From Methylorubrum sp. B1-46 (GTDB taxonomy: Bacteria > Pseudomonadota > Alphaproteobacteria > Rhizobiales > Beijerinckiaceae), in the NCBI RefSeq assembly GCF_021117295.1, contig NZ_CP088247.1, positions 2,619,001 through 2,683,000 on the forward strand: a stretch of 64,000 nucleotides of DNA. Direction: 5' to 3'. Positions 57,574-64,000 of the stretch are shown here, in pieces. Below the pieces are notes generated by a model. The model ran no database searches, was not told the DNA's origin, and saw only the letters and a program-made list of their open reading frames with translations. A program made the position numbers and the translations under genes. Within the stretch, counting starts at the first letter, position 1. Each line of letters begins with the position of its first letter.

Positions 57574-58206
57574 TCAATTCGCGTCGCGCGCTTTCGCCTT
57601 GCCGACCTCCGCCGGCGTCTTCACCGTGTCCCAGCCGCGGCCGGCCATGGCGAGATGCACCTTGTTCTGGAAGCTCGCATCCTCGCCCGCCGCCAGCAGG
57701 GCTGCGTAGTCGGCGGTCGCCCGGCAGAGATCCTCGACCCACGGCTCCTCGGATTTCGCGAAGTCGTTGAGCACGTAGGCGTGCACCAGCGCCTTGTCGC
57801 CGGGATGGCCGATGCCGAGACGGACGCGGCGGTAATCGTTGCCGCACAGCGCCGTGATCGAGCGCAGGCCGTTATGGCCGGCATTGCCGCCGCCGAGCTT
57901 GACCCGGAGTTTCGCCGGCGCGAGATCGAGTTCGTCGTGCAGCACGATCACGTCGGCGAGCGGAATCTTGAAGAAGCGCTGCGCCTCACCGACCGAGCGG
58001 CCGGATTCGTTCATGAAAGTCTGAGGCTTGAGCAGGATCGCCCGCTCGGAGCCGAGCACGACTTCGGCCGCCTCGCCCTGAAAGCGGCGTCGGAACGGCG
58101 CCGCCCGGTGAATGCGGGCGATCTCGTCCACGGCCATGAAGCCGATGTTGTGGCGGTTGCGCGCGTAGCGCTGCCCAGGATTTCCCAATCCGACGATGAG
58201 CCGCAT
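57574..58206 (-). CDS. pth: Peptidyl-tRNA hydrolase
   Basis: 210 residues. It frees tRNA from peptidyl-tRNA that drops off ribosomes. Start [11 protein letters not shown]; catalytic His19 in NRHNIGF, Asn9 in GLGNPG, the FMNESG segment and [27 protein letters not shown] are all present. The C-terminal tail after residue about 185 is a short charged extension. The ATG at 58206 has GGGAG six bases upstream, so the longer frame is rejected. It follows the L25 gene, the common rplY-pth pair. Confidence 0.96.
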   Translation of the reverse strand: MRLIVGLGNPGQRYARNRHNIGFMAVDEIARIHRAAPFRRRFQGEAAEVVLGSERAILLKPQTFMNESGRSVGEAQRFFKIPLADVIVLHDELDLAPAKLRVKLGGGNAGHNGLRSITALCGNDYRRVRLGIGHPGDKALVHAYVLNDFAKSEEPWVEDLCRATADYAALLAAGEDASFQNKVHLAMAGRGWDTVKTPAEVGKAKARDAN

Positions 58207-58240
58207 GCGTGCTCCCGATTCGATGCTCCGACAAACGGAA

Positions 58241-58266
58241 ATGCCCCGGCCGGGCGGCCGGGGCAT
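58241..58266 (-). terminator. Hairpin between the L25 gene and pth
   Basis: A perfect 11-bp stem, ATGCCCCGGCC (58241-58251) with GGCCGGGGCAT (58256-58266), has a 4-base loop. Read on the minus strand it is followed by TTCCGTTTG, a weak U tract. It may partly terminate L25 transcripts before pth. Confidence 0.6.
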
Positions 58267-58308
58267 CGCGTGTTTCGCAGGACAGGCGCTCGCGGCGCCT
58301 GCCGCGGC

Positions 58309-58989
58309 TTACGCCTCGGTCTCGTTCTTCTCGCTGGTGGCCTCGGCGTCTGCCTTCTCGTCGGCGGACTCCGCAGCCTGCGCCTCGGCGATCGCGGCCT
58401 CCTCGGCCTCGACCTCGGCGCCGAGCACCGTCGGCGGCAGCAGGTTGGCGACCGTGTCGGTGGGCTCACCCGTATAGGTGCCGGCCGGCAGGCGCAGGTC
58501 GGAGGCGTGGATCACGTCGCCGATCTCGCGGCCGGTCAGATCGACCTCGATCGCGTCCGGGATCTGGTCGGGGGCCACGTCGAGGGACACCGTGTGCAGC
58601 GCGACGTTGAGGGTACCGCCCTTCTGCTTGATGCCCGGCGCCTTGTCCTCGTTCACGAAGTGGACGGGAACGTCGACCGTGACGGTTTGACCGGCGACGA
58701 CGCGCAGGAAATCGACGTGCAGCGGCGCGCCGCTGACCGGGTCGAGCTGGTAGTCGCGCGGGATCGCACGGGTCTTCTTGCCGCTGACGGTGATGTCGAA
58801 CAGCGTGGTCTTGAAGCCGCCGGCATAGATCAGCGTGCGGGTGCGGATGAGGTCGACGGCGATGGCCTCAGGGGCCTGGTTGCCGCCGTAGATGACGGCG
58901 GGAATCTGGCCCTGGCGACGAACGGCCCGGGCGGCCCCCTTGCCGACCCGGTCGCGTGCCACGGCCTCAAGCGTCTTGGTGGCGCTCAT
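58309..58989 (-). CDS. rplY: 50S ribosomal protein L25/general stress protein Ctc
   Basis: 226 residues, the long CTC form. It binds 5S rRNA. The L25 domain runs from MSATKTLEAVARDRVGKGAARAVRRQGQIPAVIYGG; the C-terminal TL5 domain includes VPVHFVNEDKAPGIKQKGG. The last 40 residues are an acidic Ala/Glu tail (EAEEAAIAEAQ). The ATG at 58989 has AAGGA seven bases upstream. It is the first gene of the rplY-pth pair. Confidence 0.96.
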   Translation of the reverse strand: MSATKTLEAVARDRVGKGAARAVRRQGQIPAVIYGGNQAPEAIAVDLIRTRTLIYAGGFKTTLFDITVSGKKTRAIPRDYQLDPVSGAPLHVDFLRVVAGQTVTVDVPVHFVNEDKAPGIKQKGGTLNVALHTVSLDVAPDQIPDAIEVDLTGREIGDVIHASDLRLPAGTYTGEPTDTVANLLPPTVLGAEVEAEEAAIAEAQAAESADEKADAEATSEKNETEA

Positions 58990-59025
58990 GGCGTGATCCT
59001 TTTGTAAAAAACTGGAGCCGGGCCA

Positions 59026-59054
59026 ACGACAAAGGCCGCCCGAAGCGGACGGCC
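59026..59054 (-). terminator. Terminator-like hairpin before the L25 gene
   Basis: Imperfect stem GGCCGCCCG (59034-59042) with CGGACGGCC (59046-59054), one mismatch; the minus strand then reads TTTGTCG. It lies downstream of the secretin-N-domain gene and upstream of the L25 start. Confidence 0.45.
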
Positions 59055-59160
59055 CGACCGTGTCCCAGCGCGCCCGTGCCTCCAAGGGTGTCTCAAGGGC
59101 GCGGGCGGGCCTTACACCCAACGCCGCCGCGTGGCAACGGCTGGCGTAGTGGCGCAGGCT

Positions 59161-59643
59161 CTACTTGTTCGCCGTCGCCATGCCGCGGCGCGCCTCGGCC
59201 TGCTGGCTGGTCTCGGTGAAGTACTTGGTGGCGTCGCCGAGTTGCACCGAGGGCTGGCAGTTCGGGGTGCAGGAATAGGATTCGCGGTCGAGGCCGCGCT
59301 GCACGGTGATGATCGAGGCCTGCGGCGCCTGCACGCTGATGGTCGATTCGGCGAGCATCGCGCCCCGTCCGTCCAGGGCGATCAGGTTGGTGATGCCGAA
59401 GCTCTTCCCCGTGAGCACGACAACGCCGTTCTTCTGCAGGGTGATGTCGGCGATCATCGGGTTGCCCACCACCACGGTCTGCGTCTTCTCCGGCAGGCGG
59501 ATCACCTTCGCATTGTCCACTTGGACCGAAACGCTGCCCTGCGGCACCGACTCGTTGGCGTGAACGGGCGCCGTCAGCACGGCCAAGGCGAGGGCGACCG
59601 GGATGGCGTGGCGCGAAAAACGGTCGAGGCGCAGGCGGGTCAT
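59161..59643 (-). CDS. Secretin N-terminal-domain protein (CpaC N-domain-like)
   Basis: 160 residues from ATG 59643. A signal peptide (AIPVALALAVLTAPVHA) is followed by a domain matching the N-terminus of CpaC/RcpA secretins: KVIRLPEKTQTVVVGNPMIADIT, then GVVVLTGKSFGITNLIALD. The same pattern appears in the cpaC product of this window (SLIVDLPRDAKEVFVANPAVANAV). It lacks the secretin pore. A Cys pair (SCTPNCQP) lies near the C-terminus. It is divergent from flp across 373 bases, so it probably belongs to the pilus system. Confidence 0.82.
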   Translation of the reverse strand: MTRLRLDRFSRHAIPVALALAVLTAPVHANESVPQGSVSVQVDNAKVIRLPEKTQTVVVGNPMIADITLQKNGVVVLTGKSFGITNLIALDGRGAMLAESTISVQAPQASIITVQRGLDRESYSCTPNCQPSVQLGDATKYFTETSQQAEARRGMATANK

Positions 59644-60016
59644 AAGGGTCGGTCCGATCGCGCAGAGTGCGGTCCCTGCCGCCGGAGGCCGCGCCGTGAC
59701 GGCGGCACACATCCGGAACAGACGCATCTCTCGTCACGGCACGGAACAGGAAACTGATGAAGGAAGCGCTAACCGTATTCGATGCGTCGGCCTTCGGCAG
59801 TCCGTACTGCGGCCCGCGCGACCCGATGCCGACCATTCGAGGAATCTTTGCAATACGTCATTAACTGACCGCGGCAAACGCCGGACAGAAGGCTTGGTTG
59901 GGAGATCGATTTAACGCAAATGCAACGCGTCGGGACTACATCTCGACCTGTCGCCGATCGGGGCCTCTACAGACTTCCGACGGTCGTCCATTAGATCAAG
60001 ACGAGTGGAGATCATC
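59644..60016. other. 373-base divergent control region between the secretin-N gene and flp
   Basis: It holds no gene. It is expected to carry the flp promoter, and part of it (about 59840-59930) is less GC-rich. I could not assign a confident -35/-10 pair. GGAG at 60008-60011 serves flp. Confidence 0.4.
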
Positions 60017-60208
60017 GTGAAGAACATTGCCAAGAGCTTCATCTCTGACGAGTCCGGCGCGACTGCCATCGAGTATGGCATGGTTGCTACCATGGTGGGT
60101 ATCGCCATCGTTGGCATCTTCGCCAGCTTCGGCAGCAAGCTGTCTCTTGCCTTCGAGACCCTCGGTTCTGGCCTGAACACCCAGGCTGCTAAGCTGGGCG
60201 CGAAGTAA
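60017..60208 (+). CDS. flp: Flp-family type IVb pilin
   Basis: 63 residues from GTG 60017, which has GGAG five bases upstream; a GTG at 60005 is in frame but lacks this spacing. The short basic leader ends at ESG, followed by ATAIEYGMVATMVGIAIVGIF: the G/A cleavage site, the Glu at +5 and the hydrophobic stem of Flp pilins. It is the main subunit of the Tad pilus, processed by the prepilin peptidase encoded next. Confidence 0.93.
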   Translation: MKNIAKSFISDESGATAIEYGMVATMVGIAIVGIFASFGSKLSLAFETLGSGLNTQAAKLGAK

Positions 60209-60271
60209 TCTTTCGGCGAGGCGACAACAGCTTTCGAGGCGTGAAGGACATCCTCCCTCTCGCTCTCAGGC

Positions 60272-60295
60272 GGTGCTCCGTTCCGACGGGGCACC
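60272..60295 (+). other. Stem-loop between flp and cpaA
   Basis: GGTGCTCCGT (60272-60281) pairs with ACGGGGCACC (60286-60295) over 10 bp, one of them G:U, with a 4-base loop and no U tract. Its place after a pilin gene suggests mRNA stabilisation or partial termination. Confidence 0.45.
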
Positions 60296-60435
60296 GTCGC
60301 CGGCGTTGGGCTCAGACGAAATCATCCCGCTGACGATCGACATCCGAGGGGATGCCCAGGCTCCGTATGACCGGTATGCCGGACAAGAGCGGGAGCGGAT
60401 GGGAGCGACGAGCAGATCGCGAAGGAACCGTGACG

Positions 60436-60954
60436 GTGTCGGATATGGCCGCCTACCTTCTTCTGTGCGTCCTCTTTCCCTTTCTCATGGCCTATGCTGC
60501 GGCCAGCGACCTGCTGACGATGCGGATTTCAAACCGCCTCACGGGTCTCGTCTTCGCTGCGTTCGTTCTCTACGCCGTCGCCTCCGGTATGACGTGGGAC
60601 GACCTGCTCTGGCATCTTGCGGCCGGAATTCTGACCCTGGTCATCACCTTCGCTTTCTTCGCGCGGGGGTGGATCGGCGGCGGCGATGCCAAGCTCGCCG
60701 CGGCGACCGCGCTCTGGATCGGGCTTGGACATCTGCCGGAATATCTCGTCGTGGCCTCGATCCTCGGAGGGCCTCTGACGCTCGCGATTGTGTTGGCCCG
60801 CAAGTATCCGCTGCCGAAGCTTGCGCTGAAACTCCCGTTCGCCGTTCATCTGCACGACACGAAGACCGGCGTTCCTTATGGGATCGCGCTGGCCGCAGCC
60901 GCACTGATGGTGCTGCCGAATGCCGTCGGTCTGGAGCAGCTTGCCTGGCCTTGA
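60436..60954 (+). CDS. cpaA: Prepilin peptidase CpaA
   Basis: 172 residues from GTG 60436 (GAAGGA about nine bases upstream); GTG 60430 and ATG 60445 are alternatives. It is an inner-membrane aspartic protease that removes prepilin leaders. Both catalytic aspartates are visible: SDLLTMRISN in the first cytoplasmic loop and GGGDAKL in the second. There are five or six hydrophobic segments. Like other CpaA proteins it lacks the N-methylase half of PilD. It is second in the pilus gene order and followed by a terminator. Confidence 0.93.
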   Translation: MSDMAAYLLLCVLFPFLMAYAAASDLLTMRISNRLTGLVFAAFVLYAVASGMTWDDLLWHLAAGILTLVITFAFFARGWIGGGDAKLAAATALWIGLGHLPEYLVVASILGGPLTLAIVLARKYPLPKLALKLPFAVHLHDTKTGVPYGIALAAAALMVLPNAVGLEQLAWP

Positions 60955-60980
60955 ACGGGGAGGGCGCGTCGGATCACGTG

Positions 60981-61009
60981 GGCCGCCTTCGGGGCGGCCT
61001 TTTTTGTTT
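60981..61009 (+). terminator. Rho-independent terminator after cpaA
   Basis: GGCCGCC (60981-60987) pairs with GGCGGCC (60993-60999), followed by six T. It separates flp-cpaA from cpaBCD. Confidence 0.9.
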
Positions 61010-61103
61010 CGGCAGTTTACGCGCGGGCGTCCATCGGGACAGCACTGAAAAGTCGGCGGTGACGCTCGGTTAACCCTAACTTGACGAATCCCGGGCAAGT
61101 CTC

Positions 61104-61139
61104 GGAACCGGACGGCGACAGGGCCGTCGCCACGGTTCC
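61104..61139 (+). promoter_or_regulatory. Inverted repeat directly before cpaB
   Basis: GGAACCG (61104-61110) pairs with CGGTTCC (61133-61139), with a further GACGGC/GCCGTC pair inside. It ends eight bases before the cpaB ATG, where no ribosome-binding site is visible, so it could be an operator or a translation-control hairpin. Confidence 0.45.
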
Positions 61140-61147
61140 ACGCCCCC

Positions 61148-61933
61148 ATGAAACCAGCCCGTCTCGCCGTTCTGGGAATCGCACTCGTCGCGGGCTGCGG
61201 CGCGGCCCTGCTGATGCGCGGAGAGGAGCGGGCGCCCGAGCCTGCCCCCGTCGCCAAGGTCGAACCCGTCGCGCCCGTCCCGATGAGCGAGGTGCTGGTC
61301 GCCGCGGCCGAGCTGCCCATGGGCCAGACCCTCAAGCCCGAGGATCTGCGCTGGATGCCCTGGCCGGAGCAGGCGATCTCGCCGGGCCTGATCGACCGTC
61401 GCAACGCTCCGAAAGGGCTTGAGGATTCGGTCGGCGCGATCATCCGCACCGGCTTCTCGGCCAACGAGCCGATCCGGCCCGAGCGTCTGGTCAAGGCCGG
61501 CAGCGGATTCATGTCGGCGATCCTGCCGCCGGGCATGCGCGCGGTGGCGATCACGACCGATACCCGTGGATCGAGTTCGGCTGGCGGCTTCATCCTGCCG
61601 AACGACCATGTCGACGTCATCAAGACCAGCAGCGAGGGGAGCGAGCAATTCGCTGAAACCCTGCTGACCAATGTGCGCGTGCTCGCCGTCGGCCAGATCG
61701 TGCAAGAAAAGAACGGCGCCAACGTCGTGACGGCCGAGACGGCCACCCTCGCGCTCACGCCGGCCCAGGCCGAGGCCGTCACGCTGGCCCAGAAGATCGG
61801 GCAGCTCTCCCTCGTTCTGCGCAGCATCCAGGATTCCGCCCGGACCGCTGCCATCTCCGAGGAAGGGGACTTGCCGCCCGAGGGCCCCTTGACCGTTGTG
61901 CGATTCGGCGTCGCCAAGCAGCAGCGCCGGTGA
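61148..61933 (+). CDS. cpaB: Flp pilus assembly protein CpaB
   Basis: 261 residues. Periplasmic protein with an N-terminal membrane anchor (LAVLGIALVAGCGAALL), a Pro/Ala-rich linker, and a SAF-like domain (EVLVAAAELPMGQTLKPEDLRW) followed by the RcpC/CpaB core (GMRAVAITTD, GGFILPNDHVDVI). It works with the secretin CpaC. The stop overlaps or abuts the next gene: a GTGA junction at 61930, with the preferred cpaC ATG 12 bases after the stop. Confidence 0.95.
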   Translation: MKPARLAVLGIALVAGCGAALLMRGEERAPEPAPVAKVEPVAPVPMSEVLVAAAELPMGQTLKPEDLRWMPWPEQAISPGLIDRRNAPKGLEDSVGAIIRTGFSANEPIRPERLVKAGSGFMSAILPPGMRAVAITTDTRGSSSAGGFILPNDHVDVIKTSSEGSEQFAETLLTNVRVLAVGQIVQEKNGANVVTAETATLALTPAQAEAVTLAQKIGQLSLVLRSIQDSARTAAISEEGDLPPEGPLTVVRFGVAKQQRR

Positions 61934-61944
61934 GGACAGGACCG

Positions 61945-63453
61945 ATGACCACCCCCCTTCACTTCCGCGGCCTCATCCTTGCCCTGCTCTCCGGCGCCTG
62001 TCTCGCTTCGGCCGCCCTGTGCGGCTCGGTCTCGGCGCAGTCCAATCCTGCCACGGCGTCACCGGTTCTGACGATCGGGCCGAGCGAGGCCGCCGTTTCC
62101 CGCCGGGTCGAGCTGAGCAAGGGGCGCTCGCTGATCGTCGATCTGCCGCGTGACGCCAAGGAGGTGTTCGTGGCCAATCCGGCGGTTGCGAACGCGGTCG
62201 TCCGCTCCAGCCGCAAACTGTTCCTGATCGGCATCGACAACGGCGCCACCTCGATCTTCGTGATGGATGCCGACGGGCGCCAGATCGCGGCGCTCGACGT
62301 CACCATCGCCCGCGACATCAACGTGCTGCGGCAGTCGCTGCAGCAGAGCCTGCCCGGCGGCCGGTTCGACGTGAAGGCGGTGGGCGAATCGCTCGTCCTC
62401 TCGGGCAGCGTGAACTCGGCTTCGGAAGCGCAGCAAGCGCTCGACATTGCAAACGCCTTCGTCGGCCTGGGGGCCGGTGCCGGGACGGGGGTCCGCGGCG
62501 CCGTCATCAACAACCTGACGATCCGCAACAAGGATCAGGTGATGATCCGCGTCACGGTGGTCGAGGTGGCCCGTACGGTTCTGAAGCAGTTCGGTATCAG
62601 TACAAGCGGCAGTTGGTCCGCTCTGAATCCATTGGGTGGGAATGCCTTCAACAATGACACGGGCTTCCCGCTGACCGGTTCACGTTCGCCCGACGCCAAC
62701 GCCATCACCGCGTCGGTCCGGACCGGCGGCTTCTCGTTTCGAGCCACCTTGCGGGCCTTCGAGCAGGCCGGCGTGTCTCGCATCCTCGCCGAGCCGACGC
62801 TGACGGCGATCTCGGGCGAGTCGGCGAAGTTCACCGCGGGCGGCGAGATCCCGGTCCCGATGAGCTGTGCCGCCGCCTCGACCGTTTCGATCGGGACATC
62901 GGTCAGTCAGGGCTGCGTCGTGGCGCTGACCTACAAGCCCTATGGCGTGAGCCTGTCCTTCACGCCCGTCGTCATGGCGGAGAACCGCATCTCGGTCCGG
63001 ATCGCAACCGACGTCATCGATCTCGATCCTGCCAACAGCTTCACCTACTACTTGAACAATCGTCCGACACCGGTTCCAGGCACGACGAAGCGCAGCTCCG
63101 AGACCACGGTCGAACTCGCCTCTGGCGCGACGATGATGACCGCAGGCCTGATCCAGCAGAAGAACCGCGCCGCGATTTCCGGCTTGCCCGGGCTGATGAA
63201 CCTTCCGATTCTCGGAGCCCTGTTCCGCTCGCGCGACTACCAGCGCGATGAGACCGAGCTGATGATCATGGTCACGCCCTACATCGCGCAGCCGATGGAG
63301 GCGCGGCAGGTCCAGCGGCCCGATGACGGCTTCGTCGACGCCCCGGACGGGCAGGCAGTGCTGCTCGGGCGCCTGAACAAGATCTACGGCACGGTCGGCG
63401 GCAGCACCCTCGGGCCGGCCTATCGCGGCCGCGTCGGCTTCATCGCCGACTGA
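61945..63453 (+). CDS. cpaC: Type II/III secretin CpaC of the Flp pilus
   Basis: 502 residues from ATG 61945 with AGGA just upstream; a GTG at 61930 overlapping the cpaB stop is possible. A signal peptide ends near SVSAQ. The N-terminal domain (SLIVDLPRDAKEVFVANPAVANAV) and a BON-like segment (LSGSVNSASEAQQALDIA) precede the secretin core: VMIRVTVVEVART, RILAEPTLTAISGESAKFTAGGEIPVP, and a C-terminal GLPGLMNLPILGALFRS. It forms the outer-membrane pore for the pilus. Confidence 0.96.
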   Translation: MTTPLHFRGLILALLSGACLASAALCGSVSAQSNPATASPVLTIGPSEAAVSRRVELSKGRSLIVDLPRDAKEVFVANPAVANAVVRSSRKLFLIGIDNGATSIFVMDADGRQIAALDVTIARDINVLRQSLQQSLPGGRFDVKAVGESLVLSGSVNSASEAQQALDIANAFVGLGAGAGTGVRGAVINNLTIRNKDQVMIRVTVVEVARTVLKQFGISTSGSWSALNPLGGNAFNNDTGFPLTGSRSPDANAITASVRTGGFSFRATLRAFEQAGVSRILAEPTLTAISGESAKFTAGGEIPVPMSCAAASTVSIGTSVSQGCVVALTYKPYGVSLSFTPVVMAENRISVRIATDVIDLDPANSFTYYLNNRPTPVPGTTKRSSETTVELASGATMMTAGLIQQKNRAAISGLPGLMNLPILGALFRSRDYQRDETELMIMVTPYIAQPMEARQVQRPDDGFVDAPDGQAVLLGRLNKIYGTVGGSTLGPAYRGRVGFIAD

Positions 63454-63480
63454 CCCCCGTCCAGCAGGATCGAAGCCCGA

Positions 63481-64000
63481 TGTCCCTCTCCACCTGGCCC
63501 TCTCTCTCCCGCGTCCGGCCGGTTGCCGCCGTCCTCCTCGTGGCTGCCGGGCTCGGCGCCTGCCGCGCGGAACGTGTCGCCACCACCGGCTCGACCTACC
63601 CGGTCGACCTGCGGACCCGGCACCCGATCGTGCTGGCGGATGCCGACCGCAGCCTCGACATCTTCCCAACCGGGATCGGCCATATCGATCCGCGCCAGCG
63701 CGCCGATCTCGAGACGTTTTTCGTGGAATATCGCCGCTACGGCCGCGGCATTCTCGTCGTCGAACTGCCACACGGCGTGTCCCCGGCCCTGGCCGGGCCT
63801 GTTACGCGCACCGGCGAGGCGATCCGGCATCTTGCGGCGCAGATGGGCGTCCCATTCGGCGGCCTGCGTATGGTTCACTACCCGGTGGCGAGCCCGACCC
63901 TGGCCTCGCCGGTGCGGCTGAGCTTTCAGCGGATGCAGGCCAAGGTCGCCGACAAATGCGGGCTCTGGCCGCGCGATCTCGGCGCCAGTGACCTGCGCGC
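63481..64000 (+). CDS. cpaD: Pilus assembly lipoprotein CpaD (3' end outside window)
   Basis: At least 173 residues, running off the right edge. A lipoprotein signal ends in the lipobox LGAC, with Cys at about residue 27. Family features follow: STYPVDLRTRHPIVLADADR, a region with GHIDPRQRADLE, RGILVVELPHG and CGLWPRDLG. CpaD is thought to help CpaC assemble in the outer membrane. It begins 27 bases after cpaC, so it is in the same operon. Confidence 0.93.

Overview
The window is GC-rich (about 65-70% by eye) and reads as the chromosome of a pink-pigmented methylotroph of the Methylobacterium/Methylorubrum type. This placement is inferred from protein sequence style, from the tig-clpP-clpX-lon order typical of Alphaproteobacteria, and from the Flp/Cpa pilus locus. 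No search was run.

Layout. (1) 2-29371 is one uninterrupted plus-strand reading frame that is already open at the left edge: at least 9,789 residues of a giant repetitive exoprotein. Its visible parts are beta-solenoid adhesin-like repeats, a tyrosine-rich helical block, haemagglutinin-like beta repeats, Calx-beta-like modules, about 50 RTX-type units of roughly 58 residues, canonical RTX nonapeptides and a unique C-terminus. (2) 29421-30339 is a decayed B12-binding radical SAM gene. (3) 30346-31800 (minus) is a Tat-exported multicopper-oxidase-like protein that lacks half of its copper ligands. (4) 31963-38764 is a proteostasis block: tRNA-Leu, tig, clpP, clpX, lon, tRNA-Val. (5) 38854-42701 holds two hypothetical genes and a complete IS21-family element that borders a truncated egtD. 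(6) 42135-44481 (minus) is a three-gene operon: GntA-like haem protein, NPPF methyltransferase, broken egtD. (7) 44753-48403 has a DUF1989 protein, an OPT-family transporter and an orphan polysaccharide-export ABC permease. (8) 48652-51876 has tRNA-Ala and three envelope or secreted proteins. (9) 52329-58989 holds DNA metabolism and translation genes: polA, endonuclease V, ychF, pth and the L25 gene. (10) 59161-64000 is the start of a Tad/Flp pilus locus: a secretin-N-domain protein, flp, cpaA, cpaB, cpaC and partial cpaD.

How the parts work together. Trigger factor, ClpXP and Lon form a chaperone/protease module; a heat-shock-type promoter is visible before lon. The cpa genes encode pilin, prepilin peptidase, periplasmic assembly protein, secretin and pilotin-like lipoprotein of one surface pilus. 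pth and the L25 gene are co-directional translation genes. The giant RTX protein has no secretion genes in this window, so any type I exporter must lie elsewhere.

Most unusual content: the giant gene with nested DNA repeats (174, 300, 522 and 1206 bp periods), the apparently copper-depleted oxidase, and the IS21-linked loss of the 3' part of egtD next to a GntA-like N-hydroxylase gene.
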